A stretch of 31,524 bases of DNA from Prevotella sp. UBA2755 (GTDB lineage: Bacteria > Bacteroidota > Bacteroidia > Bacteroidales > Bacteroidaceae): assembly GCA_002353225.1 (NCBI GenBank), contig DEJF01000070.1, positions 1-31,524 on the forward strand, written 5' to 3'. This document shows, in pieces, positions 8,007 to 16,740 of this stretch. The translations under genes and the position numbers were made by a program. The notes under the pieces are model-generated. The model did no database searches, was not told where the DNA came from, and saw nothing but the letters and a program-made list of their open reading frames with translations. Positions within the stretch are counted from its first letter, which is position 1. Each line of letters starts with the position of its first letter.

Positions 8007-9836
8007 ATGACGAAGGAAGAGAACGAAGTAAGGTTAGCGAGACTCAAGAACATTGTGAGTGCCCTACCCGAGAAGCCTGGTAGTTACCAGTACTACGATG
8101 CTGAGGGTACCATTATCTATGTAGGAAAGGCAAAGAACCTGAAGGCTCGTGTCTCTTCCTACTTCCATACGGAAGTGGATCGTTTCAAGACCAAGGTACT
8201 GGTATCGAAGATACATGATATCAGTTACACAGTGGTGAATACGGAGGAAGATGCGTTACTATTGGAGAATTCCCTCATCAAGAAATACAACCCACGATAT
8301 AACGTGCTTTTGAAGGACGGAAAGACCTACCCCAGTATCTGTGTCACGAAGGAATATCTGCCACGCATCTTCCCCACCCGTACCATCAACAAGAAATGGG
8401 GAACCTACTATGGTCCCTACTCACATGTGGGAAGCATGCATGCCGTTCTCGACCTCATCAAGAAACTATACCATCCAAGGACCTGCAAATTCCCCATTAC
8501 CAAGGAGGGTGTTGAACAAAAGAAATACCAAGTCTGTCTTGAATACCATATCAAGAACTGTGCAGCACCCTGCATAGGGAAGCAGTCGTGGGACGACTAT
8601 CAGAAGAATATAGACCAGTGCCGGGAGATCTTAAAAGGCAATACACGAGAGGTGCTGAAGGCACTCAAAGACGAGATGCTACAACTCTCCGAGCAACTCC
8701 GTTTTGAGGAAGCAGAAGAGGTGAAGCGTCGCTACCTGCTCATCGACCAGTTTGTGTCGAAAAGTGAGGTGGTCAGTCACACCATCAACAATGTCGACGT
8801 GCTCACGATCACCAATGACGAGAAAGTCGCTTTCATCAACTATATCCACGTCTCCAACGGTTCCATCAACCAGAGTTTCACCTTTGAGTATAAGAAGAAA
8901 CTCGACGAGACAGACGAGGAACTGCTGCAGTTAGGTATCGTAGAGATGCGAGAGCGATTCCATAGCAATGCCAAGGAGATTATCGTGCCCCAAGAGATCG
9001 ATCTAGACATGGAGGGAGTAACGATTACCGTCCCCCAGAGAGGAGATAAAAAGACCCTCTTGGACCTTTCGCTGATGAATGGAAAACAATATAAGTTCGA
9101 CCGCCTAAAACAAGCCGAGAAACTCAACCCAGAGCAGAAATCCGTGCGTCTGATGAAGGAACTGCAAGACCTGTTGCACCTCCCCAAGATGCCCTATCAG
9201 ATCGAGTGTTTCGACAACTCCAATATCTCAGGTTCAGATGCCGTTGCCGCCTGTGTCGTCTTCAAGAAAATGAAGCCCTCTAAACAAGACTATCGCAAGT
9301 ATAATATCAAGACGGTAGTAGGTCCTGACGACTATGCCTCCATGAAAGAAGTGGTATGGAGACGCTACCATCGACTGATAGAAGAGGAGCAACCCCTACC
9401 CGACCTCATTGTTGCCGATGGCGGTAAGGGACAGATGGAAGTCATCCGACAGGCAGTACAGGACGAACTCGGACTCGATATTCCCATTGCCGGACTGGCA
9501 AAAGACGACAGACACAGGACCAACGAACTGCTGTATGGTTTTCCACCACGCGTTGTTGGTATCAAGGACACCTCAGAACTGTTCAGGGTACTGACCCATC
9601 TGCAAGATGAAGTCCATCGTTTCGCCATCACATTCCATCGAGACAAGCGTTCTAAGCACGCTTTACACTCCGAGTTGGATGATATCAAGGGCATAGGTCC
9701 AAAAGCCAAGGAAACCCTCTTAAAAGCCTTCAAAAGCGTCAAACGCATCAAGGATACAGAACTGCAAGACCTCACGGAAGTGCTTGGGGCTGCGAAAGCA
9801 AAGATTGTCTATGAACATTTCCACCCTGCTGAATAA
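8007..9836 (+). CDS. uvrC: Excinuclease ABC subunit C
   Basis: A 609-residue nuclease of nucleotide excision repair; it cuts the damaged strand on both sides of the lesion within the UvrB-DNA complex. Domains in order: GIY-YIG nuclease (about 17-100, with GSYQYYD, IIYVGKAKNLKARVSSYF and the glutamate in LLLENSLIKKYNPRYN); the family cysteine cluster (CKFPIT, then CLEYHIKNCAAPC); a UVR helical pair binding UvrB (about 205-240, LRFEEAEEVKRRY); the RNase H-like second nuclease (about 385-560, FDNSNISGSDAVAACVVF and DLIVADGGKGQ); and a C-terminal helix-hairpin-helix (IKGIGPKAKETLLKAF). All expected parts are present and the length is normal. It starts 22 bases after apt, across parS site 2. A long hairpin lies downstream. 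Confidence 0.97.
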   Translation: MTKEENEVRLARLKNIVSALPEKPGSYQYYDAEGTIIYVGKAKNLKARVSSYFHTEVDRFKTKVLVSKIHDISYTVVNTEEDALLLENSLIKKYNPRYNVLLKDGKTYPSICVTKEYLPRIFPTRTINKKWGTYYGPYSHVGSMHAVLDLIKKLYHPRTCKFPITKEGVEQKKYQVCLEYHIKNCAAPCIGKQSWDDYQKNIDQCREILKGNTREVLKALKDEMLQLSEQLRFEEAEEVKRRYLLIDQFVSKSEVVSHTINNVDVLTITNDEKVAFINYIHVSNGSINQSFTFEYKKKLDETDEELLQLGIVEMRERFHSNAKEIIVPQEIDLDMEGVTITVPQRGDKKTLLDLSLMNGKQYKFDRLKQAEKLNPEQKSVRLMKELQDLLHLPKMPYQIECFDNSNISGSDAVAACVVFKKMKPSKQDYRKYNIKTVVGPDDYASMKEVVWRRYHRLIEEEQPLPDLIVADGGKGQMEVIRQAVQDELGLDIPIAGLAKDDRHRTNELLYGFPPRVVGIKDTSELFRVLTHLQDEVHRFAITFHRDKRSKHALHSELDDIKGIGPKAKETLLKAFKSVKRIKDTELQDLTEVLGAAKAKIVYEHFHPAE

Positions 9837-9875
9837 GTGCTATTCAACCGCTTTACAAGAGTAAAGAGACACCAT

Positions 9876-9930
9876 CATCATTGCAATTTAGATTAAATTG
9901 CTGTGCAATCTAAGTTAAATTGCAATGATG
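9876..9930. repeat. Long hairpin between uvrC and dtd
   Basis: Arms 9876-9901 and 9905-9930 pair at 23 of 26 positions around a 3-base loop (TGT); the outer 15 base pairs are perfect. It lies 40 bases after the uvrC stop, with no gene around it. The AT-rich stem has no T-run on either side, so it is a poor classical terminator. It may act as a 3'-end stabiliser or be a member of a palindromic repeat family. The rest of the 254-base gap holds nothing I recognise until the dtd promoter. Confidence 0.7.
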
Positions 9931-10054
9931 GGAATAGCAAATGACAATAAATAAGATGGTTTGTTGCACCTTTGACTGAGTCGAAGTACTAATGCATGAC
10001 CGAACTACCTTCGCCTACCCATAGCCTTTCAAAAGAAAAAATAAAGGAATTTAT

Positions 10055-10085
10055 TTTGTTCTTTACTCACTTATTCGTACCTTTG
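10055..10085 (+). promoter_or_regulatory. Promoter of the dtd operon (CTCACTTATTCGTA type)
   Basis: TTTG at 10055-10058, a 19-base spacer and TACCTTTG at 10078-10085. The spacer carries CTCACTTATTCG, also found in front of mutS and, with small changes, near leuS and the candidate small RNA. The box ends 5 bases before the dtd ATG, so the transcript is predicted to be nearly leaderless. Confidence 0.75.
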
Positions 10086-10090
10086 TCCGC

Positions 10091-10543
10091 ATGAGAATAG
10101 TGATACAACGTGTACAGCATGCCAGTGTGACGATAGACGGCAAGGTGCATTCCGCTATCCAGCAGGGTTTTCTGATCCTACTTGGAGTGTGTGATGAGGA
10201 CACCAGCGAGGATGTCGACTGGTTGGTGAAGAAGGTGTCAGGACTGCGTGTTTTCGATGACGAGAACCACGTCATGAACCGCTCTATATTAGACATTCAG
10301 GGAGAGGCTTTAGTGGTCAGCCAGTTTACCCTTTTTGCCAGTTATAAAAAGGGTAATCGACCCAGTTGGTTCAAGGCTGGCAGTCATGAGCACTCCATCC
10401 CCCTCTATGAGGAATTCTGCACGAAACTAAGTGCTGCGATAGGCAAGCCCGTAGGTACTGGCGAGTTTGGTGCAGATATGAAGGTTGAACTACTGAACGA
10501 TGGTCCCGTCACCATTTGTATGGATACTAAAAATAAAGAATAA
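10091..10543 (+). CDS. dtd: D-aminoacyl-tRNA deacylase
   Basis: A 150-residue cytosolic proofreading enzyme that removes D-amino acids from mischarged tRNA. Seen: the N-terminal MRIVIQRVQHASVTIDG typical of the DTD family, the active-site SQFTLFA motif (about residues 77-83), and a C-terminal NDGPVTI version of the conserved N-x-GP-V/T motif. Length matches the family. It is the first gene of a compact operon; the next gene begins one base after its stop codon. Its start is fixed by the conserved N-terminus and the promoter 5 bases upstream. Confidence 0.96.
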   Translation: MRIVIQRVQHASVTIDGKVHSAIQQGFLILLGVCDEDTSEDVDWLVKKVSGLRVFDDENHVMNRSILDIQGEALVVSQFTLFASYKKGNRPSWFKAGSHEHSIPLYEEFCTKLSAAIGKPVGTGEFGADMKVELLNDGPVTICMDTKNKE

Positions 10544-10544
10544 T

Positions 10545-10898
10545 ATGAAAATAACAAAAATACTATTCTATATAGGTGTAGTCATGATGTGTGCTGGCAT
10601 CTTATTACACCCTCTTACAAAGATTTTACTCTTTGGAGGATTCTTAGAAGTTGGTGAAGGATTTACTAATAAAGTTATCTTCGGAATTGGAGAATATGAA
10701 TTGTTGTATTGGATGGGATTAATACTAATATTAACTCATTTTACCATAAGTATCAAAAAAGATACAACGCTCAAAATATTCATTGCCTTAGGGCTTGCTT
10801 TTTGGGGATATATTCTCTATACAGGTGAACTAAAATTAATTGGTTGTTCAAAACCAAATACAGAAACTATTAATATCAATAAAGACAACATAGAATAA
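10545..10898 (+). CDS. Small integral membrane protein, unknown
   Basis: A 117-residue protein starting at ATGAAAATAAC, one base after the dtd stop. The frame is open further upstream inside dtd, but that part overlaps a conserved gene. Three hydrophobic segments are visible (about 5-26, 47-65 and 73-92), followed by a polar tail rich in Asn, Ile and Lys. I do not recognise a family. The gene is clearly more AT-rich than dtd and deoC on either side, which suggests a later insertion into the operon or relaxed codon selection. Its one-base spacing on both sides points to translational coupling. Confidence 0.7.
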   Translation: MKITKILFYIGVVMMCAGILLHPLTKILLFGGFLEVGEGFTNKVIFGIGEYELLYWMGLILILTHFTISIKKDTTLKIFIALGLAFWGYILYTGELKLIGCSKPNTETININKDNIE

Positions 10899-10899
10899 T

Positions 10900-11148
10900 A
10901 TGAAAAAATACCTAAGAGAAATAGAAGTATCGGGAGTCATCCTGATGTTTGTCGGCTTTATCATCAGTATGGTCTCAGGATCCAACTTTGGCGTGTGGCC
11001 CTGTATATTTGGTATCTTCCTGTGGGTAATTGTATTTCTATACAGAGCCTTTCATTGGAAAGAATATGAGCGAGAGAACAAACAGGGAATCATTATTGTC
11101 CTGTTAGCCATTGCTTTACTGATTTTTAATATGCTAACAAGAAGATGA
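10900..11148 (+). CDS. Small membrane protein, unknown
   Basis: An 82-residue protein with three predicted membrane segments (about 10-28, 31-47 and 63-78) and a charged loop, HWKEYERENKQG, between the second and third. It has no motif I can link to a function. It begins one base after the preceding gene, and its stop overlaps the next start by four bases (ATGA), so it is part of the dtd-deoC operon. Base composition is closer to the housekeeping neighbours than to the preceding gene. Confidence 0.75.
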   Translation: MKKYLREIEVSGVILMFVGFIISMVSGSNFGVWPCIFGIFLWVIVFLYRAFHWKEYERENKQGIIIVLLAIALLIFNMLTRR

Positions 11149-11465
11149 CCATCAAGGAAGCACAAGAGACTGTTGACCAGTGGATTAAGACCTACGGAGT
11201 AAGGTATTTCTCAGAACTGACAAATATGGCAGTACTGACAGAGGAAGTGGGCGAACTGGCACGTGTCATCGCCCGTAAATATGGTGACCAGAGTTTCAAA
11301 CCAGGTGAGAAAGACAACTTAGGTGACGAGATGGCTGATGTGCTATGGGTATTGCTCTGTCTTGCCAACCAGACAGGGGTCGACCTGACAGCGGAGTTCA
11401 AGAAGAATATCGAGAAGAAGACACAGCGAGATAAGACACGACATATTAATAATGACAAATTATGA
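11145..11465 (+). CDS. MazG-like nucleotide pyrophosphohydrolase
   Basis: A 106-residue single-domain member of the all-alpha NTP pyrophosphohydrolase group. The metal-binding pattern is visible as EEVGELARV (E-x-x-E type, about residues 33-41) and, after a loop, GDEMADVLW (E-x-x-D, about 64-72). Such enzymes hydrolyse NTPs or dNTPs to the monophosphate and pyrophosphate, usually to clear non-canonical nucleotides. It is shorter than full MazG, which has two such domains. Four-base overlaps with both neighbours indicate translational coupling; beside dtd and deoC it fits a nucleotide and tRNA quality-control operon. The exact substrate is not predictable. Confidence 0.88.
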   Translation: MTIKEAQETVDQWIKTYGVRYFSELTNMAVLTEEVGELARVIARKYGDQSFKPGEKDNLGDEMADVLWVLLCLANQTGVDLTAEFKKNIEKKTQRDKTRHINNDKL

Positions 11466-12358
11466 TGGAACAACAAGAGAATAAGTATGAGAAGGCACTA
11501 AGTCTTTACAATACAGACATCAATGACGAGGAGGTACGCACTGCCGTCCGCAAGATCATCGCAGAGAAAGTACATGAGAATGATACCCCAGAAGTGAAGA
11601 AATTCCTGCTGGGCAGTGTGGAGTTAACGACCCTCAAAACCACAGACTCAGAGGAGAGCGTCCTTGCCTTCACAGAGAAAGTCAACCAGTTTGACGAGAC
11701 CTATCCTGACCTACCCCATGTAGCGACCATCTGTGTCTATCCCTGTTTTGCCAAGACAGTGGCAGAGACCTTGGAGATAGACGGAGTAGAAATCGCCTGT
11801 GTGTCAGGCAGTTTCCCATCCTCACAGGCAGTCATCGAAGTGAAGGTTGCAGAGACCGCCCTTGCCATCAAGGATGGTGCCACAGAGATAGACATCGTAC
11901 TGCCAGTAGGTAAGTTCCTGAATGGTAATTACGAGGATGTAGCGGATGAGATTGCAGAACTGAAGGCAGTATGCGGAGAACATAAGATGAAGGTCATCTT
12001 GGAGACTGGTTGTTTGAAGACAGCAAGTAATATCAAGAAGGCAGCCATACTTGCTATGTATGCAGGTGCCGACTATATCAAGACCTCCACAGGTAAGTTA
12101 GAACCTGCGGCAACCCCAGAGGCAGCCTATGTGATGTGCCAAGCCATCAAGGAATACTATGAGAAGACTGGTATACAGATTGGTTTCAAACCAGCCGGCG
12201 GACTGAACAGTGTGATGGACGCATTGATCTATTACACCATTGTCAAAGAGGTATTGGGCAAGGAATGGCTCACCAACCAGTGGTTCCGCATGGGAACATC
12301 CAGACTTGCCAATCTTTTGCTCAGTGAGATCTTAGGACAAGAGACGAAATTCTTTTAG
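11462..12358 (+). CDS. deoC: Deoxyribose-phosphate aldolase
   Basis: A 298-residue class I aldolase that cleaves 2-deoxyribose 5-phosphate to glyceraldehyde 3-phosphate and acetaldehyde in deoxynucleoside breakdown. The Schiff-base lysine lies in YIKTSTGK (about residues 198-205); TEIDIVLPVG and KVILETGCL are the other conserved barrel strands, and GFKPAGGL holds the second catalytic lysine. It is longer than the E. coli enzyme family (about 220-260) because of an N-terminal helical extension of about 60 residues. The start ATGATG overlaps the preceding stop; the second ATG, one codon on, would also work. It is the last gene of the dtd operon and overlaps the convergent polyprenyl synthase gene by four bases. 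Confidence 0.95.
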   Translation: MMEQQENKYEKALSLYNTDINDEEVRTAVRKIIAEKVHENDTPEVKKFLLGSVELTTLKTTDSEESVLAFTEKVNQFDETYPDLPHVATICVYPCFAKTVAETLEIDGVEIACVSGSFPSSQAVIEVKVAETALAIKDGATEIDIVLPVGKFLNGNYEDVADEIAELKAVCGEHKMKVILETGCLKTASNIKKAAILAMYAGADYIKTSTGKLEPAATPEAAYVMCQAIKEYYEKTGIQIGFKPAGGLNSVMDALIYYTIVKEVLGKEWLTNQWFRMGTSRLANLLLSEILGQETKFF

Positions 12359-13338
12359 TAATTACGCTCTATCACGTAATCGACATAGGCAGTCAGGGCA
12401 TCCTTGATTGCCTTTTCTTTTACACAAGTATTGATATAATCCATGCAGACCTTACTGAACTCCTGCATACGCTGTTCTGCATACTCGATGCCCCCTTGTT
12501 GCTTGGTGAACTCTACTAATACGGCTATCTCATCAGGATTTATCGTACCCGCCTTGACTTTCTTCGCAAGGGTATGCATCGACTCGTAATTAGCCTTATT
12601 CAAAGCATAGAGAACAGGAAGGGTCAACTTACCCTCAGTCATATCATTACCAGTAGGTTTGCCTATCTCCTTCGAGTCATAATAATCAAAGATATCATCA
12701 CGAATCTGGAACATGATACCCAAGGTCTGTCCAAACTTAGCCGCTTTCTTTACCTCTTCGTCAGAGGTTCCTGAGGAGATAGCACCGATAGCGGCACAAG
12801 CCTCAAACAAAGCGGCTGTCTTTTGATTGATGACCTGATAATAAACCTCCTCGCTCAACTCCTGATTCTGGATATTAGACAACTGAAGGATCTCACCAGC
12901 AGCCAACGTACGACCTAACTCAGCAAGATACTCCACAATACGCTTGTTACCCGTCTTAGCCACACTCAACAAAGCAGTAGAGAGGATATAGTCACCCACC
13001 AACACAGCCACCTTATTATTATAGGTAGCATTGACAGAAGCCTGACCCCTACGCTCCCCACTCTCGTCTACCACATCATCATGAACCAACGAGGCTGTAT
13101 GTAGCATTTCCAAGCCTACAGCAGCATACTGAGTCACGTCGGAGACTCCTCCGTAGTTCTTGGCAGTGAGTAATATCAACATAGGACGCATACGCTTTCC
13201 ACCACGCTGACGGATATGCGTCAACACTTGTGAAAGTAATCCATCCTCATGTGACAAACTCTTGTTGAACAATTCGATGAAATCGTCGAGATCCTTCTCT
13301 ATAGGCTGCTTGATAAGTGACAAATAATCCATTTTCAT
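12355..13338 (-). CDS. Trans-polyprenyl diphosphate synthase
   Basis: A 327-residue prenyltransferase that extends an allylic diphosphate with isopentenyl diphosphate. Both aspartate-rich motifs are present: DDVVD in LVHDDVVDESGERRG (about residues 85-99) and DDIFD in FQIRDDIFDYYDSKE (about 216-230). GGKRMRP near residue 46 is the conserved diphosphate-binding region. The residues just before the first DDxxD (LEMLHTASLVHDD) are small, as in long-chain synthases, so an octaprenyl-type product for menaquinone is likely, though chain length is inferred. It is convergent with deoC, overlapping it by four bases with no room for a terminator, and divergent from polA. Two in-frame starts two codons apart are possible. 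Confidence 0.93.
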   Translation of the reverse strand: MKMDYLSLIKQPIEKDLDDFIELFNKSLSHEDGLLSQVLTHIRQRGGKRMRPMLILLTAKNYGGVSDVTQYAAVGLEMLHTASLVHDDVVDESGERRGQASVNATYNNKVAVLVGDYILSTALLSVAKTGNKRIVEYLAELGRTLAAGEILQLSNIQNQELSEEVYYQVINQKTAALFEACAAIGAISSGTSDEEVKKAAKFGQTLGIMFQIRDDIFDYYDSKEIGKPTGNDMTEGKLTLPVLYALNKANYESMHTLAKKVKAGTINPDEIAVLVEFTKQQGGIEYAEQRMQEFSKVCMDYINTCVKEKAIKDALTAYVDYVIERNY

Positions 13339-13350
13339 TGAAATTTGTTA

Positions 13351-13358
13351 CAAAAATA
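13351..13358 (-). promoter_or_regulatory. Possible -7 box of the polyprenyl synthase gene
   Basis: On the minus strand TATTTTTG fits TAnnTTTG 12 bases before the ATG. No convincing -33 element is seen. In the same 81-base divergent gap, TAATTTTA at 13392-13399 is a one-mismatch candidate for polA. Confidence 0.4.
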
Positions 13359-13419
13359 GTGAAAATATCGGGATATTGGAAAATATTTTAGTAATTTTAC
13401 GCAGAAAATAAATAATGTT

Positions 13420-16185
13420 ATGGATAAACTCTTCCTTTTAGACGCTTATGCGCTTATTTACCGCTCTTATTACGCTTTCATCAAGAATCCGCGTATCAAC
13501 TCGAAAGGTCTGAATACTTCAGCGATCGTTGGTTTCGTGAATACGTTGCAAGAAGTACTCACCAAGGAGCAACCTACTCACCTTGGGGTCGCCTTTGACC
13601 CTCATGGTCCTACATTCCGCAGTGAGGCTTTCCCAGCATATAAAGCACAACGGGAGGCTACCCCAGAGGATATCCGTAAGGCAGTACCTATCATCAAAGA
13701 CTTGTTGAAAGCATGGAATATTCCCATCCTGCAGGTTGACGGATATGAAGCAGACGATGTTATCGGTACCCTTGCCACGAAAGCAGGGGCTCAAGGTGTG
13801 ACCACTTATATGCTGACACCAGATAAGGACTACGGACAGTTGGTCAACGAGCATGTCTTTATCTTCCGTCCCCGGCATGGAGGTGGCTATGAGACCATGG
13901 GTATAGAAGAGGTGAAAGCAAAATATGGCATTCCATCGACACATGCCGTCATCGACCTCCTTGCGTTGATGGGTGACTCAGCAGATAACTTCCCTGGTTG
14001 TCCAGGTGTGGGAGAGAAGACTGCCGTCAAACTCATCGACCAGTTTGGTACCATCGAGAATATGTTGGAACATACGGAGGAAATCAAAGGTGCCCTCAAG
14101 ACAAAAGTAGAAGAACATGTGGACGACATCAAGATGTCGAAATTCTTGGCAACCATCAAAACGGATGTTCCCATCGAACTGAATCTCGACGAACTGAAAA
14201 TCTCAGAGCCGAATGAGGAGGAACTCGGAAAACTTTTAGACGAATTAGAGTTTAAGACCCTTGCTGGTAAGATTCTTAAAAAGTCTAAAAAAACGTCCAA
14301 ACCTGTTAACGGACAACTCGATTTGTTTGCCGAATTTGCACCCGTGGGGTCGAACGAGCCAGAATTTTCAAATCTAGAGACGTTAAAAACAACCTCTCAC
14401 AACTATCAACTCATTGATAATGAAGAAGATTTGAAGAAATTATGTGACTTTTTTCTTACAAATAAAATTCTCAGTCTAGACACAGAGACCACTTCGACCA
14501 ATGCAATTGACGCAGAACTGGTAGGATTGAGCTTTGCGGTGAAGGAACATGAGGCATTTTATGTCCCTATCCCAGAGAATCGGGAAGAAGCCCAGAAGCG
14601 AGTCGATATCTTCCGGCCCGTCTATGAAAGTGAGGAAATTCTCAAGGTGGGTCAGAATCTGAAATACGACTTGGAGGTATTACGCAACTATGGCATTGAG
14701 CTAAAAGGAAAAATGTGGGACACCATGATAGCCCATTATCTCATCCAACCCGAGTTGCGTCATAATATGGACTACATGGCAGAGATCTATCTGCACTACC
14801 AGACCATCCATATTGATGAACTGATAGGACCCAAGGGTAAGAACCAACGTTCGATGCGGGAACTCGATCCTAAGGATGTCTATGAGTATGCTGCGGAGGA
14901 TGCCGATATCACACTGCAACTCAAAAACAAACTCGAACCGGAACTGAAGAAATATGGTGCCGAGAAGTTGTTTTATGAGATAGAGATGCCTTTGATGCCT
15001 GTCCTTGCCGAAATGGAGATGAACGGGGTCTGCCTGGATACTGACTCGTTAGCAGAGACCTCCAAGCAACTGACCTCTCGCATGAACGAGATTGAGCAAC
15101 GTATTTATGAACTCGCCGGTCAACCGTTCAATATCGCATCACCAAAACAAGTAGGTGAGATTCTCTTTGACAAACTTAAAATCGTAGAGAAAGCGAAGAA
15201 GACTAAGACCGGTCAGTATGTGACCTCAGAAGAGGTACTGCAACAACTCAAGAACAAACACGAGATTGTAGCTGACATTTTGGAACACAGAGGGTTAAAG
15301 AAACTTATCGGTACTTATATCGATGCGCTACCCAAACTGATTAACCCACATACAGGACATATCCATACTTCGTTTAACCAGACGATTACCGCTACAGGAC
15401 GACTGTCTTCCTCAGACCCTAACCTGCAGAACATCCCTATCCGCGGGGAGGATGGTAAGGAAATCCGTAAGGCGTTTATCCCAGAACCCGGTTGTTTGTT
15501 CTTCTCTGCAGACTATAGTCAGATAGAACTTCGTGTGATGGCACATCTGAGTAATGATGACAATATGATAGAGGTGTTCCGAGAGGGTAAGGACCTCCAT
15601 GCGGCAACAGCTGCCAATATCTATAAGAAACCCATCGAGGAAGTGACACGTGACGAGCGTACGAAGTCAAAGCGTGCTAACTTCGGTATTATCTATGGCA
15701 TCACCGTCTTTGGTCTTGCCGAGCGTCTGGATATCGACCGGGCAGAGGCAAAACAACTGATAGACGGTTACTTCGACACCTTCCCACAGGTACATGACTA
15801 CATGGAGAAATCCAAGGAGATAGCTCGTCAACAAGGGTACGTCACTACCCTATTCGGTCGTCGTCGCTATCTGCCGGATATCAACAGTGCTAATAGTGTC
15901 GTGCGAGGATTTGCAGAGCGAAACGCCATCAATGCACCTATACAAGGTACAGCAGCCGATATCATCAAAGTAGCGATGATACGTATCTTCCAACGCTTTA
16001 AGAAAGAAGGTATCAAGAGTAAGATGATCCTGCAAGTACATGACGAATTGAACTTCTCTGTCTACCCAGAAGAGAAAGAGCAGGTAGAACGCATCGTATT
16101 GGAAGAGATGCAAGGAGCCTTTGATATGAAAGTACCCTTGGTGGCAGACAGTGGTTTTGGTAATAATTGGTTGGAGGCACATTAA
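13420..16185 (+). CDS. polA: DNA polymerase I
   Basis: A 921-residue repair and Okazaki-processing polymerase with all three activities. The 5' nuclease domain occupies about 1-290 (LLDAYALIYRSYYAF, QVDGYEADDVIGTLA, MGDSADNFPGCPGVGEKTA). A linker of about 40 residues follows. The 3'-5' proofreading exonuclease (about 330-520) keeps its catalytic acids in LSLDTETTS (near 353) and in KYDLEVL and AAEDADITLQL. The polymerase domain (about 540-921) shows motif A DYSQIELRVMAHLS (near 698), motif B RTKSKRANFGIIYG and motif C QVHDEL (near 871). Unlike some Pol I enzymes, whose proofreading site is dead, this one looks active. The trmH-like gene starts on the last base of its stop codon, so the two are coupled. 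Confidence 0.98.
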   Translation: MDKLFLLDAYALIYRSYYAFIKNPRINSKGLNTSAIVGFVNTLQEVLTKEQPTHLGVAFDPHGPTFRSEAFPAYKAQREATPEDIRKAVPIIKDLLKAWNIPILQVDGYEADDVIGTLATKAGAQGVTTYMLTPDKDYGQLVNEHVFIFRPRHGGGYETMGIEEVKAKYGIPSTHAVIDLLALMGDSADNFPGCPGVGEKTAVKLIDQFGTIENMLEHTEEIKGALKTKVEEHVDDIKMSKFLATIKTDVPIELNLDELKISEPNEEELGKLLDELEFKTLAGKILKKSKKTSKPVNGQLDLFAEFAPVGSNEPEFSNLETLKTTSHNYQLIDNEEDLKKLCDFFLTNKILSLDTETTSTNAIDAELVGLSFAVKEHEAFYVPIPENREEAQKRVDIFRPVYESEEILKVGQNLKYDLEVLRNYGIELKGKMWDTMIAHYLIQPELRHNMDYMAEIYLHYQTIHIDELIGPKGKNQRSMRELDPKDVYEYAAEDADITLQLKNKLEPELKKYGAEKLFYEIEMPLMPVLAEMEMNGVCLDTDSLAETSKQLTSRMNEIEQRIYELAGQPFNIASPKQVGEILFDKLKIVEKAKKTKTGQYVTSEEVLQQLKNKHEIVADILEHRGLKKLIGTYIDALPKLINPHTGHIHTSFNQTITATGRLSSSDPNLQNIPIRGEDGKEIRKAFIPEPGCLFFSADYSQIELRVMAHLSNDDNMIEVFREGKDLHAATAANIYKKPIEEVTRDERTKSKRANFGIIYGITVFGLAERLDIDRAEAKQLIDGYFDTFPQVHDYMEKSKEIARQQGYVTTLFGRRRYLPDINSANSVVRGFAERNAINAPIQGTAADIIKVAMIRIFQRFKKEGIKSKMILQVHDELNFSVYPEEKEQVERIVLEEMQGAFDMKVPLVADSGFGNNWLEAH

Positions 16186-16721
16186 TGAGAAAAATACGTA
16201 CTATTGAAATGCAACGGCTCACAGTAGATGAGTTTCGTGAGTCAGAAAAGATGCCCCTTATCGTCGTACTGGATGATGTACGCTCTATGTATAATGTAGG
16301 AAGTGTTTTCCGTACTTGTGACGCTTTCCGTGTAGAGGCAGTCTATCTCTGTGGTATCAGTTGCACTCCCCCAGCCACGGAGATTCACAAGACAGCATTA
16401 GGAGCAGAGGATTCTGTCAGTTGGAAATATTTTCCTTCTGCCTTGGATGCAGTCAAAGAATTACAAGAGAAAGGCTATCAAGTGCTGTCTGTAGAACAAG
16501 TGGAGCACTCTACAAAACTACAAACCTTTACACCACAAGAAGGACAACGATATGCTGTTATCTTAGGAAATGAGGTAAAAGGTGTACATCAGGAAGTTGT
16601 GGATGCCTCTGACGGTTGTTTGGAGATTCCACAATTAGGTACCAAACACTCTATGAATGTCAGTGTCACAGCAGGAATTATTATTTATAAATTTGCTGAG
16701 ACTTTGATGCTAAAGCGATAA
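16185..16721 (+). CDS. TrmH/SpoU-family RNA 2'-O-methyltransferase
   Basis: A 178-residue SPOUT-fold enzyme transferring a methyl group from SAM to a ribose 2'-OH of tRNA or rRNA. The three family motifs are visible: NVGSVFRTCDAF (motif 1, about residues 36-47), VILGNEVKGV (motif 2) and LGTKHSMNVSVTAGIIIY (motif 3, with the trefoil knot). There is no N-terminal L30e-like RNA-binding domain, so it is a minimal member; whether the target is tRNA or rRNA cannot be told. The frame is open six codons further upstream, but the start at 16185 overlaps the polA stop by one base (TAATG) and matches the domain. The candidate DnaA-box region begins 8 bases after its stop. Confidence 0.92.
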   Translation: MRKIRTIEMQRLTVDEFRESEKMPLIVVLDDVRSMYNVGSVFRTCDAFRVEAVYLCGISCTPPATEIHKTALGAEDSVSWKYFPSALDAVKELQEKGYQVLSVEQVEHSTKLQTFTPQEGQRYAVILGNEVKGVHQEVVDASDGCLEIPQLGTKHSMNVSVTAGIIIYKFAETLMLKR

Positions 16722-16740
16722 ATAACAGTGTGGATAAACT

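Noticed and set aside
13419..13427. TATGGATAA, one mismatch from a DnaA box, at the polA start
   Set aside because: It is made by the ATG and next codons of polA (Met-Asp-Lys) and is isolated from other boxes.
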